Assembly (NCBI GenBank): GCA_028583605.1
Contig: CM053326.1
Location: forward strand, 433,912 to 497,911
Reading direction: 5' to 3'
Length of the DNA stretch: 64,000 nucleotides
From: Dastarcus helophoroides
Lineage: Eukaryota > Arthropoda > Insecta > Coleoptera > Bothrideridae
Shown: positions 31,870-43,174 of the stretch, in pieces
How positions within the stretch are numbered: position 1 is the stretch's first letter
Layout: each line of letters starts with the position of its first letter
Position numbers and translations under genes: made by a program
Notes under the pieces: model-generated
Databases searched by the model: none
The model's input: only the letters and a program-made list of their open reading frames with translations
Told to the model about the DNA's origin: nothing

Positions 31870-33690
31870 GAAGAGAAGAGAAGAGAAGAGAAGAGAAGAG
31901 AAGAGAAGAGAAGAGAAGAGGAGAGAAGAGAAGAGAAGAAAAAGAAGAGAAGAGAAGAGAAGGGAAGAGAAGAGAAGAGAAGAGAAGAGAAGAGAAGAGA
32001 GAAGAGAGAAGAGGAGAGGAGAGGAGAGGAAAGGAGAGGAGAGGAGAGGAGAGGAGAGGAGAGGAGAAGAGAAGAGAAAAGAAGAGAAAAGAAGAGAAAA
32101 GAAGAGAAGAGAAGAGAAGAGAAAGGAAGAGAAGAGAAGAGAAGAGAAGAGAAGAGAAGAGAAGAGAAGAGAAGAGAAGAGAAGGGAAGAGAAGAGAAGA
32201 GAGGAGAGGAGAGGAGAGGAGAGGAGAGGAGATGAGAGGAGAGAAGAGAAGAGAAGAGACGAGAAGAGACGAGAAAAAAAGTGAAGAGAAGAGAAGAGAA
32301 GAGAAGAGAAGAGAAGAGAAGAGACGAGAAGAGACGAGAAGAGACGAGAAAAAAAGTGAAGATGGGAAGAGAAGAGAAGAGAAGAGAAGAGAAGAGAAGA
32401 GAAGAGAAGAAAAGAAAAGAAAAGAAAGGAGAAGAAAGGAGAAGAGAAGAGAAAAGAAGAGAAGAGAAGAAAAGAAAAGAAAAGAAAAGAAAGGAGAAGA
32501 GAAGAGAAAAGAAGAGAAGAGAATAGAAGAGAAAGGAAAAGAAAAGAAGAGAACAGAAGAGAAGAAAAGAGAAGGGAAGGGAAGGGAAGGGAAGAGAAGA
32601 GAAGAGAAGAGAAGAGAAGAGAAGAGAAAAGAAGAGAAGAGAAGAGAAGAGAAGAGAAGAAAAGAGAAGAGAAGAGAAGAGAAGAGAAGAGAAGAGAAGA
32701 GAAGAGAAGAGAAGAGAAGAGAAGAGAAGAGAAGAGAAGAGAAGAGAAGAGAAGAGAAGAGAAGAGAAGAGAAGAGAAGAGAAGAGAAGAGAAGAGAAGA
32801 GAAAACAAGAGAAAACAAGAGAAGAGAGAGAGAAGAGAAGAGAAGAGAAGAGAAGAGAAGAGAAGAGAAGAGAAGAGAAGAGAAGAGAAGAGAAGAGAAG
32901 AGAAGAGAAGAGAAGAGAAGAGAAGAGAAGAGAAGAGAAGAGAAGAGAAGAGAAGAGAAGAGAAGAGAAGAGAAGAGAAGAGAAGAGAAGAGAAGAGAAG
33001 AGAAGAGAAGAGGAAGGGAAGGGAAGGGAAGGGAAGGGAAGGGAAGGGAAGGGAAGGGAAGGGAAGGGAAGGGAAGGGAAGGGAAGGGAAGGGAAGGGAA
33101 GGGAAGAGAAGAGAAGAGAAGAGAAGAGAAGAGAAGAGAAGAGAAGAGAAGGAGAAGAGAAAACAAGAGAAGAGAAGAGAAGGGAAGAGAAGGAAGAGAA
33201 GAGAAGAGAAGAGAAGAGAAGAGAAGAGAAGAGAAGAGAAGAGAAGAGAAGAGAAGAGAAGAGAAGAGAAGAGAAAAGAAGAGAAGAGAACAGAAGAGAA
33301 GAGAAGAGAAGAGAAGAGAAGAGAAGAGAAGAGAAGAGAAGAGAAGAGAAGAGAAGAGAAGAGAAGAGAAGAGAAGAGAAGAGAAGAGAAGAGAAGAGAA
33401 GAGAAGAGAAGAGAAGAGAAGAGAAGAGAAGAGAAGAGAAGAGAAGAGAAGAGAGAGAAGAGAAGAGAAGAGAAGAGAAGAGAAGAGAAGAGAAGAGAAG
33501 AGAAGAGAAGAGAAGAGAAGAGAAGAGAAGAGAAGAGAAGAGAAGAGAAGAGAAGAGAAGAGAAGAGAAGAGAAGAGAAGAGAAGAGAGAGAAGAGAAGA
33601 GAAGAGAAGAGAAAGAGAAGAGAAGAGAAGAGAAGAGAAGAGAAGAGAAGAGAAGAGAAGAGAAGAGAAGAGAAGAGAAGAGAAGAGAAA
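31870..33690 (+). repeat. (GAAGA)n pentanucleotide array, largest in window
   Basis: About 1.8 kb. The left third is heterogeneous (GGAGA, GAAAA, GACGA and AAAAAAAGTGAAGA interruptions); the right two thirds are nearly pure GAAGA. No LINE sequence is visible at either edge, unlike the two arrays at 6.7 and 9.8 kb. Open frames in all phases are not genes. Confidence 0.95.
33012..33107 (+). repeat. (GGGAA)n subarray
   Basis: About 19 consecutive GGGAA units within the GAAGA array: homogenised expansion of a single A-to-G variant. Confidence 0.9.
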
Positions 33691-33920
33691 TTTTTACATT
33701 GACGATTTGAGTAAAGGAGCGGGAGTATGACAATTTTGACTCTTTTTGAAAATTTCGATTTTTATCGATAATTCTGGCTTTTTAAAGATATTGACTGTTT
33801 CTCAGGTTATTGGTTTTTTTCTCAAAATATGGATTTTTTTTTCGCAAACCTGGTATTTTTTCTCGAAATTGGGACTTTTCCCGAAGTTTCTACCGTCTTC
33901 GTAAAATATCCTTTAAAAAC
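33691..33920 (+). repeat. Duplicate of sequences left of the (GAAGA)n array
   Basis: TTTTTACATTGACG, GGAGTATGACAATTTTGACT and GTTTCTACCGTCTTCGTAAA correspond to 30975-31040 and 30350-30450, in swapped order. Confidence 0.6.
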
Positions 33921-34960
33921 TGTGAACAGATGTTCGGGACATGTGTACCAACACAACAACAACAACAAAAAATCGATACGTTGCCCGCGAAACTTGAAAG
34001 TCAGGTTACTTTTTGAACGTACCTCGTATTGTTAGGAATAATTACTAATCAACAAAAATGCATGACATTTTAACTTTGAACTCATAACTTGTATTTTTTA
34101 ATAATTTTATTTTTATTGGAAAATGTTCAGTTGAATTTAAAATATCGATTTTAGTGTAGACATTTTGATAACATCTTTTTATGGAAATTATGGTTATTTT
34201 TGAAAATATCGAATATTTCTGCAGAATTCACTGTTTTACTTTTTTTCCTGAAACTTCAATTAAAGTGGTAATTTTGGCATTTTCGCATTTTGGTCAATAT
34301 TTCAGGTGTAATCTTGAAAACTCACGTCTTAAATCATATATTAAAAAGACGACTTCGTTTTAACTTGAAAAATACAACAAAAGTTGTTATAAGGTGTTTC
34401 GATTATCAAGATGTCATCTTCAGAGAGATAATGAATCAAATACTGTTTAAGGAATGCCAAATATCATGTACAATGGAAATTAACTGTAAATTCAAGAACT
34501 TGAGCACTTTGTATAGAATGAGAAAGATATCTTTTTCTTTAACCGAGAAATTGGGTTTCTGCCTACTAGTTGGACTACTGCATACTTGGCAGTAGCATGT
34601 AAAGGCTTTCATTTACGAATTTTTTGCATAAGGGTTGTTTTGAAGAACATTTAATTTTGTGTAAGTTTGGGAAGACTTTCATTTACGAATTTTTTGCATA
34701 AGGGTTGTTTTGTAGAGTATTTAATTTTGTGCAAAAATATGCTTTCTGCACAATTGTCAGTCTATTCGTTTACGACTCAATATATTTCAAAGAACAAAAA
34801 ACTTTTTCCAATGTTAATTACATCAGAAATTTCGATCACAAAAGGGACTATTTTAAAGTTGTGATAGAGAGCTCAAATTATTGGGGATTTTTGTTATCAA
34901 TTTGAAAGGATTTATGAGCATAAAAAATCAAAAATAACCCTAATAAGGACCACCCTATTA
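33921..34960. other. AT-rich stretch with small repeats
   Basis: Contains an (AAC)n run at 33951-33968, an H3 remnant at 34369-34428 (minus-strand CTGAAGA and GAAAC with decayed stem II), and a two-unit tandem repeat of about 72 bp at 34603-34740 (CATTTACGAATTTTTTGCAT). No gene supported. Confidence 0.4.
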
Positions 34961-34963
34961 TAC

Positions 34964-35272
34964 TGTTGCATGTTATCGGTACGATAATTAAAACTTCGAG
35001 AATTGTAACTTATTTCGGCACACTACAATTATGATTCACTTAAATATTAGTTAGACGAATCATAATCATCTATCCAACTATCTAGCTGACCAACTGAGGG
35101 AGCGTATTTATACCGTTCCGGTTTTCTAGAACGGATCTCCGTACAGATAAGTTTATCGCTTGCCGAAACCTCTGGAACGCTTATCTGCATGATCTGTATG
35201 ATCTGCGTGATCTGTATGATTCATTCTAGCGGCCGCTTCCCATTATTAAATGTTTCCAGAGAATTCCTTACA
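34964..35272 (-). mobile_element. Solo LTR, diverged subfamily C
   Basis: Starts TGTTGCATGTTATCGG and shares the GAACGCTTATCTGC, GCTTGCCGAAACCTCTGG and AGCGGCCGCTTCCC blocks with subfamily A. TATTTATACCG is the promoter region. A short ATGATCTGT-type minisatellite expands U3 at 35187-35223. Flanks ATAC and CTAC are near-matching; the exact 3' end is uncertain by a few bases. Confidence 0.65.
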
Positions 35273-35660
35273 CTACACAATCACTAATACAAATTTTATA
35301 ACTATTATAAGATGAATGAAAACTATTTCGTAAAATCGCATACCAACGTGTAAATGGATAAGGTTATTTTAGAGTCCAACCAAATGAATGAAACTTTTAC
35401 GTGCTGTGCGTCTTTAAATTCCTAAACAGACAAAGAAATTATACATCGAATGGTTTATAAAAGCAACATTCTGAAATTAAAGTTGTTATACTGCCTGCAT
35501 TCAAAGAAATTACTTCTAAGATTATATACACGAGAAAGAAACACTTGGGGGAAAGCATTCTTTCTTAATGTATGCTGTTCTACGCTGAATGACTTCGCAA
35601 AGTACGCCAAGATAAATGAAATGCAGCTTTGATTGAAACTTCCAGTAGTAGCCTTAAAAA
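35273..35660. other. AT-rich unique stretch, no gene supported
   Basis: A 60-codon plus frame at 35450-35632 has no motif; its end adjoins the palindrome at 35663. Confidence 0.3.
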
Positions 35661-35662
35661 TG

Positions 35663-35890
35663 TTACTTGCGATAATATTAACGATAAAAAGTCTTCTTTC
35701 AAATTTTAAATTTCATAAATTGAAATACAAATTTTGCCCCCTGAAACCAAGAAGGATTAAAAAACACACAGAGGTTGCTCTGTTGTGTTTTTTAATCTTT
35801 CTTGGTTTCAGGGGACCAGATCTTGTATTTCAATTTATGAAATTTAAAATTTGAAAGAAGACTTTTTATCGTTAATATTATCGCAAGTAA
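35663..35890. mobile_element. H3 palindrome with inverted flanking sequence
   Basis: 228-bp hairpin. The outer arms of about 67 bp (TTACTTGCGATAATATTAAC onward) are perfectly complementary; the inner arms are H3 sequence with a few differences. The centre GAGGTTGCTCTGTTGTG leaves almost no loop. The right-hand H3 tail (GATAACCAAGGACCAGTC at 35898-35916) resumes only after the inverted flank, so the flank copy was inserted into the element during palindrome formation. Confidence 0.8.
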
Positions 35891-35930
35891 TTTTTTGAAG
35901 ATAACCAAGGACCAGTCTGTTACACCAAAA

Positions 35931-36805
35931 GAAAAATTAAATTTCATATCCTGTTTTGCCGCAAAGTCATATAGTCTAATCGAACTAAAATACTAGTTAG
36001 TCAATAATGGAATATGCAAAGAAAGATACTCTTCAAAGGACTAATACTCTTCTATTTTTTAAAAATGTAATTCCCTATTTAATCAACTTTACAATTTCAG
36101 GAAATTTAGAAGCAGTGGATATTTCAGAATTTCAGGCAATTTTGTAGATGGTAATATGCTTGGGAATCATAGCATGGCCTACTGTGTGTGTATCTGGTCG
36201 CACCAGACCGGATGGGACTATACACATATGTTCAAACGATGTATGGTAGTAAACAGTGAACATAAATAACCAACACCCGCTCCCGTGTCTGTGTCATCCA
36301 CATCCCCAGCCACTAATTTACTATGAAAGTCTATTTGGATGAACGGAAATGCTTTTAGATGTTTTCAAGGTCGACCTTGTTTATATGTGAGCTACAAATA
36401 TTTTTCTAATGATCTTTTTCAAGACAAATTCCACGAACTAAATGGACGAGTAATGAGCTTCTACGGAAGGGTGCTTTGTAATTTTATTTATTTTATTGAC
36501 GAAGTCCAATTTCTTCTTTACTTTATAGGTAATTATTGGTAATTGTTGTTTAAAATGGCATCAAATATCTTTGAATTTTACTTGTCCTATTTACCTATGC
36601 TCTTTAAAAATGATCAATGATCCATAGCTGAAGTTAGGTCACCCAACCTGAGCTAGAGTCCAGCTATTGATTTACGACTATTATGTTTTAATTTTTTAAC
36701 TATCTCTTAATGCATGATTTATTTTGTTTTATTAGGGCTCCGCATCTTAAAAAGGAAAAAACGAAACCTTTGTAATCTTATTTTTGTATCCGTCCGTCTG
36801 TCTGT
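35931..36805. other. Single-copy stretch, no gene assigned
   Basis: 36150-36330 is less AT-biased (CACCAGACCGGATGGGAC). A 67-codon plus frame at 36339-36542 (RCFQGRPCLYVSYKYFSNDL) has protein-like composition but no recognised family. Confidence 0.3.
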
Positions 36806-36807
36806 TA

Positions 36808-36905
36808 CAAATAGGGATGCAGCATCATTCAAAAAAGCATCGATGTTTGAACACCGATATTTCTTTTAATCCATATCAATATTCGATATTGATACATCGA
36901 CGTTT
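36808..36905 (+). mobile_element. hAT-type MITE-like fragment
   Basis: ATAGGGATGCAGCATC followed by AAAGCATCGATGTTTGAACA, the same end and internal motif as 24855-25066 in opposite orientation. Confidence 0.4.
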
Positions 36906-36924
36906 TTTTCATGTTTTTTTAATA

Positions 36925-37370
36925 CTTAATTGCGGTTTTGGTGGAACCAACTGACCCTTGATTATCTTCAAAAAAAGGTCGAAATTTCAATTAACCTCGA
37001 AATAAAAAAAAATCTTTTTCAATTGATGTCCTTTTCTACACTTTCTTAATTTTGACTTCTCAAACTTCAGGGTTTCAGGGGACAAGGTTTTTATTTCAAC
37101 TTTTAAAGTCAACCAAGTTCACAAAAATTACGAAAGTTCGAAATTGAGATTAAATTCGAAAACTTTCAAAGAATGTCGAGAAACAAAGTTGAATTATGCA
37201 ACTAAAAATTAACACAGAAAAATTTTTTTTTTAGTGGAACGGACTGGTCCTTGGTTATCTTCAAAAATTAAAATACGGAACTTGTCCCCTAAAACCAAGA
37301 AAGATTAAAAAACACAACAGACGTTGCTCTATCGCATTTCGACAGCCAAGCTGTCATCTTCAGAGAGATA
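36925..37370. mobile_element. H3 repeat cluster
   Basis: Remnants at 36945-36975 and 37066-37110 (TTTCAGGGGACAAGG), then a minus-oriented arm at 37233-37369 starting GTGGAACGGACTGGTCC. Its ribozyme has a perfect stem II GACAGC/GCTGTC with loop TTG, but GAAAT and GCGAT replace GAAAC and GCGTT, breaking stem III. Confidence 0.55.
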
Positions 37371-37940
37371 CTTTTACAAAAATAGTAATGACAATTTAGA
37401 GAAAAAAATTAATATCGAGGAGAAATACCAAACCTCGAGAAAAACGCATCGAAATTTTGCACAGAAGGTTAAATTTTGAGAAAATAGTCCAATTTCGAAA
37501 ATAATTGTTTATAAAAAACAAATTTTGAAAATAAAATTGAAATTTTGAGATAAAGAGAAACTTCGACGAAAAAATTTAGATTTTCAAGAACATAAAGGAT
37601 TGGATTTGAAATGAGTTCAAAATCTCTAAAAAAAAGGATGATTTTAAGAAAAGTTGCGACTTTTCAAAAAAAGGCAAGATAAAATCGCAAAAGCGATAAT
37701 TCGTTTTGAAAAAGATTTGAAATTTCGAGAAATATATCAAAATTTCATGTAAAACAAAATTTAGAGAAAAAGTTTGAAATTCTTAATTTTCCAGAGAAAG
37801 CCAACATTTGCCATCTATAAATTAAAAAAGGCAAATTTTGTAAAAAATTACGCAATGTGGAAAAAATTAACGACAAAAATGTCGAAAGTCCAAGGAAAGT
37901 ACGAATTTTGAAGGAAAAAATGAAAAACTGAATGTAAATT
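37371..37940 (-). repeat. Degenerate GTCGAAATTT repeat, minus orientation
   Basis: AAATTTTGAGAAAA and GTCGAAA runs; non-coding. Confidence 0.45.
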
Positions 37941-38640
37941 TTCGGCGACTTCAGGACGCTAGGGGGACAAAGCGCCTCACCCTGCCCTATTCTAGCTACC
38001 CCTATGGCTACTTCAGGGGTGTTAATATGTTGCATATTACGAATGGTTTACCCATTTTTATTATTCATACAAACTGGAAACAAATGGCAAATTTATTCCA
38101 AGCTATTTCGCAAAACGAAAATTGAGAAGACTGTCTGCTACCACTAACAAGAGAGCGCAGTTCAAACGGAAGCATTAAACTTGCATGCATAAGTGAGTTT
38201 TAGAATAAAGAGCACTTGAAATTCCGAAACAAAGCCTTTTATAGACTTATCTCACTCATAATATTCCCCTATAAACTATTATTTCCCATTTTAAAAGCAT
38301 AATAAAGAAAGCACTTGAAATTCTATATATTATGTGGGCTTACATGCTCCAGAATGTCAGGCTGCAGATGTCTAGACGTTCGGCTAAGATGTGTACACCA
38401 GAGAAATGCATGCATAAAATGCATTTTGCCTTAAATCGTATTACGTATACTGTTTCTTTTGAATAGAAAATATGTACTTTAGTCCTTAGGTCAAGTGGAA
38501 TCTACCCATGAACTTTATTTTGATAAATTTATTATTATTATAAATTTTGTCTTACCTGAAAACACCGCGATGTCTGGCAAAGTACATGGCTGAAAAATTT
38601 TAAAATTTAGAAACTTGGCAAATTGTTGAGTCTATAGTAT
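37941..38640. other. Unique AT-rich stretch, no gene seen
   Basis: No open frame of note beyond the minus frame ending at 37745, and no repeat within the window. Confidence 0.4.
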
Positions 38641-38988
38641 TGTTGCGGGCTATCGGTTCGAATGATTATTAACACTTGTTGAATTGTACACACTTTATTT
38701 CCAAACTAAACTCGGAACACTACAACTGAATAATTAACTCACTTATTGACTTCTAACTACTAACTCACTAATTAACTACACTGACTGACTACCTGACTCG
38801 AGGGAAAGGCGACCGCCTTATATAGTTCTCGCTTCCGGGTTCTAGAAAAATCCAGCAGATAAGGCTTATCGTTTGCCGAAATTTCTGGAACGCTTATCTG
38901 CCGTTTTCTTCATTATCGCGACCGCTTTCCCTTATCAGATTTTTCTAGAAAATTTTCTACTAAATTCTATAATTTACATTTCGTTACA
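38641..38988 (-). mobile_element. Solo LTR, subfamily B
   Basis: TGTTGCGGGCTATCGG to TTTCGTTACA, flanked by GTAT and ATAT (one mismatch). Contains ATTAACACTTG typical of subfamily B and the GCAGATAAGGCTTATCG block. Confidence 0.8.
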
Positions 38989-39011
38989 ATATTTACTTGC
39001 ACCAATATTTT

Positions 39012-39073
39012 TTTAGAATTCTAGTTGGATATACCAAACTAACGACATCTAATAAAATTGAAACCGGTCGGTG
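39012..39073 (+). mobile_element. H1 repeat remnant with decayed ribozyme
   Basis: AGTTGGATATACCAAACTAA then CGACATCTAATAAAATTGAA and ACCGGTC. The core reads CTAACGA (G5 lost) and stem II no longer pairs. It ends where the LINE B fragment and the segmental duplication begin. Confidence 0.5.
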
Positions 39074-39079
39074 TAGTAT

Positions 39080-39960
39080 GGGGTACCTCAAGGTTCTGCC
39101 TTGTCACCTCTTCTGTACTCTATGATAACAGCAGACATCCCAAGAAAAGACCTGACGCTACTAGCAACTTATGCAAACGACACAGATTTAATGGCTTATT
39201 CTGTAAATCCAAAATTGATCACCAGATGCCTATGTAGAGCTACAAACAGACTTCAAGAATACTTTAGTCAATGGAGAACTCAAGTCAACGCTGACGAGAC
39301 CCACTCAGTCTTCTTCAAAGCTTTAATGGCCTATTCTCTAAGTCCAGAATTGGTCACCATAAGACTACAGAGAGCTACTGGCAGACTTCTTTACTTTATT
39401 CGATGGAGAATTTACGTTAACCCAGATAAGGGTCAAGCAATTTTCTTCACCAGAAGAGGACTCCAACAATATGGTCATGTTCAAGTCCATGGACAAAACG
39501 TCGACTGGAGAATTTAGACGAAGTATCTAGGTATAATTCTCGACAAAACACTTACATTTTAGGCTAACATCGATTACACAGTGTCCAAAAGCAGTATGCT
39601 AAAGGAACTGCTGCCAGCAATAATTAATAGAAAGAGCAAACTGTCCATTGAGCTTTGACTGTTGATAGACACATAAGACTAGCGATGACCTACGCATCTA
39701 TATCCTAGTTATAGGCTTCCGATAATCAGATGAAGAAACTCTGGGTGCTCCAGAACGTCTTTCTAACACAAGCCATTGATGCTTCATGGTTTGCCAGATA
39801 TAAGCAACTCCATAGAGAAGTCGCTCTACCTAAAGTAAGAGATTTTCTCAGGAAGGTAAACTCTAGGGCTATGTTGAGAGTAGAAGCAGCACCGCAGCGA
39901 ATTAGTTCAACAGGCAGTTGACTAGGATGCAGTCAATCCAACCAGAAACAGAATACGAGG
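39080..39960 (+). mobile_element. LINE family B, RT C-terminal half
   Basis: Opens in the RT palm with PQGSALSPLLYSM, then the catalytic box as TYANDTDLMAYS (YADD changed to YAND, 39170-39181), RLQEYFSQWR-QVNADETHSVFF, and after a 45-codon repeat VQVHGQNVDWR. Past a stop come KYLGIILDKTL-like, KSSMLKELLPAIINRKSKL, WVLQNVFLTQAID and a C-terminal REVALPKVRDFLRKVNSRAM. The order matches Jockey/R1-group LINE RTs. No endonuclease or 5' part; several stops. Confidence 0.75.
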
Positions 39961-39991
39961 ATGGTTCTCTAGGCTACAGCAGCGATTGTTT

Positions 39992-40335
39992 TGTTACGGG
40001 CTTATCGGTTCGAATTGGTGAATTACACCACTTTATGACCAAACTTAACTTGGATCACCACAATTGAACAATTAACTCACTTATTGTTAACTTCTACTAA
40101 CTCACTAATTACACTGACTCTAACTGACTGACTCGAGGGGAAGCTGACCGCCGTTTATAGTTTTGGCCCCCGGCTTCTTGAACTTTTCGGCAGATAAGGC
40201 TTATCGTTCCCGAAATTTCTGGAACGCTTATCTGCCATTTGTTTGGTTATCGCGGCCGCTTTCCCCTTATCAGATCCTTCTAGAAACTTTTTTTATTTAC
40301 TAAATTATACAATTCTATTCTAAATTCTTTTCCAT
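39992..40335 (-). mobile_element. Solo LTR, subfamily A, 3'-truncated (plus-strand right end)
   Basis: TGTTACGGGC start and full body to ATTCTTTTCCATTTTG, where sequence changes to TTTGTTTCGGGCAAACCAGC; the GCGTTACA end is missing. The same truncation in 45392-45735 shows it predates the segmental duplication. Confidence 0.75.
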
Positions 40336-40631
40336 TTTGTTTGTTTCGGGCAAACCAGCTTGCACTGCTAATGTACTGTTCCGACGGAGGGATTGAAAGC
40401 CAAATGCGTTGATCCGAAGAAGCAGGGGCTTTAGTCGGTTTTAGTCGCCGCTAGCTGAAAAGGCTTTCTATTTTTCTCTCAAATTCGGATTCTACAACTT
40501 GAAGTTTTTCGGTTTCAAATTCAGATTTTCGACTTCGTCTTTATTTCTTAGCTTCGAGTTTAAATGTAACACGAGATTAATACCTAAATTGCAAAAAAAA
40601 AACAGAGTTTTTTGATTAAAAAGTCTCTTTT

Positions 40632-40920
40632 TTGGTGGAACGGACTGGTCCTTGGTTATCTGCAAAAATTTAAATACAAATCTTGTTCCCTGAAACCTAG
40701 AAGATTAAAAAAACACAACAGAAGTTGCTTTAACGCATTTCGATAGCCAAGCTATCATCTTCAGAGAGATACTGGTTTTAGTGATTAAAAACAGAAGATG
40801 CTCTAATGCGTTGGTCTCTGAAGATGATAGCTTCGATATCGAAGCGCGTTAGAGCAACCCCTGTTGTGTTTTTTAAACTTTTTTTGGTTTCAAGGGACAA
40901 GATTTGTATTTCAATTTTTA
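40632..40920. mobile_element. H3 compound repeat
   Basis: Minus arm (GTGGAACGGACTGGTCC, ribozyme near 40736-40785 with stem II GATAGC/GCTATC, GAAAT, GCGTT), a second short minus piece near 40791-40823, then a plus arm (ribozyme 40823-40855 with GAAG in place of GAAA) ending TTTCAAGGGACAAGATTTG. Two-hit foldback; both motifs degraded. Confidence 0.6.
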
Positions 40921-41483
40921 AAAGATCTTTTTCAAACTGAAAACCACATTTAGAGATTGATTAACAAATTTCGAATTTTTTACAAAACTTCGACTTCTCA
41001 AACTTTTTTGTAAAATTATAGTTTCTAACCATTGAACATTTCGACTTGTTCTGAAAATTTAGAACTTTTTTGAAATGTTTGACGCACTATTTCGATTCTC
41101 AAAATTTTGTTTTTGTAAATTCGATAATTTTGAATTTTTCTTTAACTTTCACCTTCTCTTCAAAATATTCACTTTCTTATTTAAAAATTTTCAACTTAGT
41201 TCAAAATTTTGATTGGACTTTTTTGATTTTTTTCCTGTTTCAAAAACTTAATTTTTCTTGAAGACCAAGCTTTTATATTTGAACATTTTTCTAGATTTTC
41301 CGAATTTGGGGTGAGTTACCTAAATTTCGACGACACTCAGGGCTACTCTTTTTGGGTCCCTTTGTGTTAAAATTTAACACTTATATGAAAAACTACTTTT
41401 TTTTTAAAAATTTCGACATTTCTGAATTTTTCTAAAAATTAGTCTTTTTTGCATCTTTAGATTTTTTTTTAGAATTTTACTTT

Positions 41484-41850
41484 TGTTACAGGGTTATCGG
41501 TTCGAAATAATTATTAACACTTGCTGAATAATACCCACTTTATTTCTAAACTTAACTCGGAACACCACAACTGAATAATTAACTCACTTATTGACTTCTG
41601 ACCACTAACTTTGCAGTTAACTACAGTGATTAACTGACTCTAACTAACTAGATCGAGGAAAAGGCGACCACCTTATATAGTTTATCGCTTCCAGGTTCTA
41701 GAAAAAATCCAGCAGATAAGGCTTATCGTTTGCCGAAATTTCTGGAACGCTTATCTGCCGTTTCCTTCATTATTGCGACCGCTTTCCTTTATCAGATCTT
41801 TTTAGAAAATTTTCTTACGTACTAAATCCTATAATTTACATTTCGTTACA
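41484..41850 (-). mobile_element. Solo LTR, subfamily B
   Basis: TGTTACAGGG to TTTCGTTACA with CTTT on both sides (41480-41483, 41851-41854). Contains the AGCAGATAAGGCTTATCG block and a decayed promoter region. Duplicated at 47156-47510. Confidence 0.85.
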
Positions 41851-42940
41851 CTTTCTTTTTTGAAAATTTCGATTCTTCATCAAAATTTTGACTTTTCTAA
41901 ATACTTCGATCTTTTCGTAAATTTCAACTTTCTTTTTGAAGACTTGTGGACTTTTTTCGTTGGATGAGTCGATATTATTTCAACAAAGTGTTTGTGTGTG
42001 ACTTCTGCCAACAGGAAAAAAAATAGTGGGTCACGCCAATGACAAAATTTTGCAGCTTCATTGACTAATCACGTGGCGTTAAAAACTTAAGGAGCTATTT
42101 CTTCAAAAAAGGCGATCGGTGGACGGTCGACGGCTACGGCAGATCTTAATAGAAGCTCTCGTTTTGTCTTGTGGACTCTTATTATTTATTATTTATTTAT
42201 TTATTTCGAATCTTGGAATTTTTGAAGTTCGAACTGTTAAAAAAATCCTCTTTTTCCAAAAAAATCTATTTTTTAAAGATCTGACGTACATAAATTTGAG
42301 TCTGTTTTGGCAAATTCTATTTTTTTTTAAATTTTGACTTTTTTGAAATATTTGACTTTTTTTAAATGTATATATTTTTTTTAAATGTTGACAATTTTAT
42401 TATCAAAATCTCGTTTTTTTTTCCTTGAAATTTTTACTTTTTTTAAAATCACGACCGTTTTTCAAAATTTATACTGTCTTTGATATTTTAAAACTTTTTT
42501 TAAAAATTTTGACTTTTTCTCGAGACCTCCAATTTGTGTAAATTAATTTTTTGAACAATTCGCCTTTTTTAGGAAAATTCTATTATTTTACAAGGATCTA
42601 ACATATGCATATTTGACTCTCATTTGAAGTAATTCCACTTTTTTCTAAATATTTTCTTTAGAAAGTTGAATTTGTTAAATATTTAGTCTTTTTTTTAAAA
42701 TTGTCGATCTTTTTTCAGAACGTCAAATTATTTGAAAATTTTGACATTTTCTCATCAAAATTTCGACTTGTTTTCAAAGTTGTTCACTTTTTTCAAAAAA
42801 AACAAAAATTCATCAAAATTTAGACTTTTTGAAAAATTTTACAATATGTTTCAAAAATTTTGATTATCGAGTCAAAGAATTTTTGTAAATTTGATATTTG
42901 AAAAAATTTGCCAATTCCAAAAAAATTCTGAAATTAAAAA
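41851..42940 (+). repeat. Degenerate TTTCGACTTTTT repeat
   Basis: Plus-oriented AT block. Contains the empty site GTATATATTTTTT near 42367-42380 corresponding to the LTR insertion at 48035 in copy 2, and a short less-biased piece at 42105-42180 (GGCGATCGGTGGACGGTCGA). Confidence 0.5.
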
Positions 42941-43000
42941 AAAACTGACCCAACGCGCCTTAATATGTCAAATAAAGTTCGAATTGTGTGAAACGTTTTA

Positions 43001-43174
43001 ATGACTGGCGATCACAGTGTGTCCAAATACATGAAGCAGCGATATAATGTATGTATGAAAGAAGGCGATGCATTACACTGCACTTTATTGGTTGCCCGAT
43101 GGAAACAAAAACCATCGACGATGTGGTTAAACTTTGTACTTATGACTCAGAACATAGAAGCCTCTTTGTTCTAG
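43001..43174 (+). CDS. Unassigned small frame, exon-like, copy 1
   Basis: 57 codons from ATG to TAG with diverse composition (DHSVSKYMKQRYNV; CTLLVARWKQKPSTMW), unlike the AT-repeat frames around it. Overlaps the next frame at 43158 in a +1 register, so the two may be one coding sequence broken by a frameshift. In copy 2 the ATG is ATT. No family recognised; could be a retrocopied host exon or TE remnant. Confidence 0.25.
   Translation: MTGDHSVSKYMKQRYNVCMKEGDALHCTLLVARWKQKPSTMWLNFVLMTQNIEASLF

Noticed and set aside
31838..33733. Frames over 600 codons on both strands
   Set aside because: Pure array translation with no flanking coding sequence.
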